Notes under the pieces: generated by a model | The model's input: only the letters and a program-made list of their open reading frames with translations | The model's database searches: none | What the model was told of the DNA's origin: nothing | Shown here: piece by piece, positions 63,579 to 64,000 of the stretch | How the letters are laid out: the number at the start of each line of letters is the position of its first letter | Position numbering within the stretch: position 1 is the stretch's first letter | NCBI RefSeq assembly: GCF_004000885.1 | Contig: NZ_BIMC01000001.1 | Span: forward strand, 186,001-250,000 | Length of the DNA: 64,000 nt | DNA from: Paenibacillus glucanolyticus NBRC 15330 | GTDB lineage: Bacteria; Bacillota; Bacilli; Paenibacillales; Paenibacillaceae | Direction: 5' to 3' | Program-made: the position numbers and the translations under genes

Positions 63579-64000
63579 TCATACACCTCCCGTTACATCA
63601 GCCAGCCTCACCGTCTCCTTGCTCTCCACAGATCTTGCAATCGCCGCCATCGCCCGCATGGCGGCAACGCCATCCTCCAGATTGGCCCCCTTCATGGGTG
63701 CTTGGCCCAGAATCGTATCTGCAAAGCCCTCAACCTGAAGCTTGAAAAAATGCGCGTCTTCGCCAAGCGGTCTGTGATAACAGCCGTCACGTGCCGAGAA
63801 CACCTCAACATCGCTTGACTTAAAGAGCCACGGATTGTAGGTTTTGCCAAGAATGCTTCCGTGTTCGCCGTATATTTGAAAGCCTTCATGCCAGTCCATC
63901 CGCACGGCAACCGTTAAATCCAGATGTCCGATAGCACCCGAGGCATACTGAACCGTGACAAACCAGTTATATGCATCGAATTTCTGCGTGTTCCAAGCCG
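63579..64000 (-). CDS. Gfo/Idh/MocA-family oxidoreductase (C-terminal part)
   Basis: The gene continues past the window edge, so only about the last 140 residues are seen. They show the C-terminal alpha/beta domain: KFDAYNWFVTVQYASGAIGH, then GFQIYGEHGSILGKTYNPW and the closing helix GVAAMRAMAAIARSVESKET. The NAD(P)-binding domain is outside. The family oxidises sugars or inositols. It is translationally close to the isomerase. Confidence 0.88.
   Translation of the reverse strand, partial: AWNTQKFDAYNWFVTVQYASGAIGHLDLTVAVRMDWHEGFQIYGEHGSILGKTYNPWLFKSSDVEVFSARDGCYHRPLGEDAHFFKLQVEGFADTILGQAPMKGANLEDGVAAMRAMAAIARSVESKETVRLADVTGGV

Noticed and set aside
1..64000. tRNA, rRNA, CRISPR arrays and complete insertion sequences
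   Set aside because: None seen. No regularly spaced repeat-spacer pattern, no rRNA-like stretch, and the only transposition-related gene is the broken resolvase.

Overview
The window looks like chromosomal DNA of a Paenibacillus-type, spore-forming Bacillota. The evidence is a gerA-type germination operon, a sporulenol/hopene cyclase, strong AGGAGG-type ribosome binding sites with GTG and TTG starts, a YesM/YesN-like two-component pair, and three CUT1-type sugar ABC importers that lack their own ATPase. Base composition is moderate, with a few clearly AT-rich patches that look acquired.

Layout. 1-5.7 kb: a 5'-partial histidine kinase, a Bcr/CflA exporter, a VanW-domain protein, a broken styrene-monooxygenase-like gene and a cytochrome P450. 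5.9-6.3 kb: a decayed TIM-barrel isomerase. 6.6-11 kb: a YiiX-like hydrolase, a very large two-kinase hybrid sensor and its LuxR-type regulator. 11.1-13.9 kb: an intergenic array of phased GTCAT repeats, a Fur-like box, an Rrf2 regulator with a luciferase-like monooxygenase, and a DUF4184 membrane protein. 14-18.4 kb: a small membrane protein and a germinant receptor operon (order B-A-C on the minus strand). 18.8-37.2 kb: a glycan-utilisation locus with a secreted GxGYxYP protein, a GntR/LacI-type regulator, a putative glycosidase of unknown family, a GH38 alpha-mannosidase, an ABC importer, a DUF4965 glutaminase-like protein and a GH106-like enzyme. 37.3-42.2 kb: an accessory segment between two dif-like sites, holding a secreted PHP phosphoesterase, an ArsR/SRPBCC pair, a GNAT acetyltransferase, a dead resolvase and a DUF554 fragment. 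42.4-48.5 kb: a second ABC importer, a squalene-hopene-cyclase family gene and a small Cys-rich protein. 48.5-58 kb: a third importer with its YesN/YesM-type regulators, a 4-OT-like tautomerase and a divergent GH88 unsaturated glucuronyl hydrolase. 58-60.7 kb: a cobalamin riboswitch and metE. 60.7-62.6 kb: a BaeSR-like two-component system. 62.7-64 kb: a sugar isomerase and a 3'-partial Gfo/Idh/MocA oxidoreductase.

How the parts work together. The 19-37 kb locus reads as capture, import and stepwise cleavage of a mannose- or rhamnose-containing glycan under one GntR-type repressor. The 51.5-58 kb locus reads as sensing, import and intracellular cleavage of unsaturated uronyl oligosaccharides.

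The two most unusual observations are these. The YesM-like kinase of the GH88 locus is cut just after the N-box of its ATPase domain and continues in frame into a complete CHAT (caspase-like) protease domain encoded by AT-rich DNA. Three dif-like Xer recombination sites lie in direct orientation, and one of them sits exactly at the truncated end of the styrene-monooxygenase-like gene.
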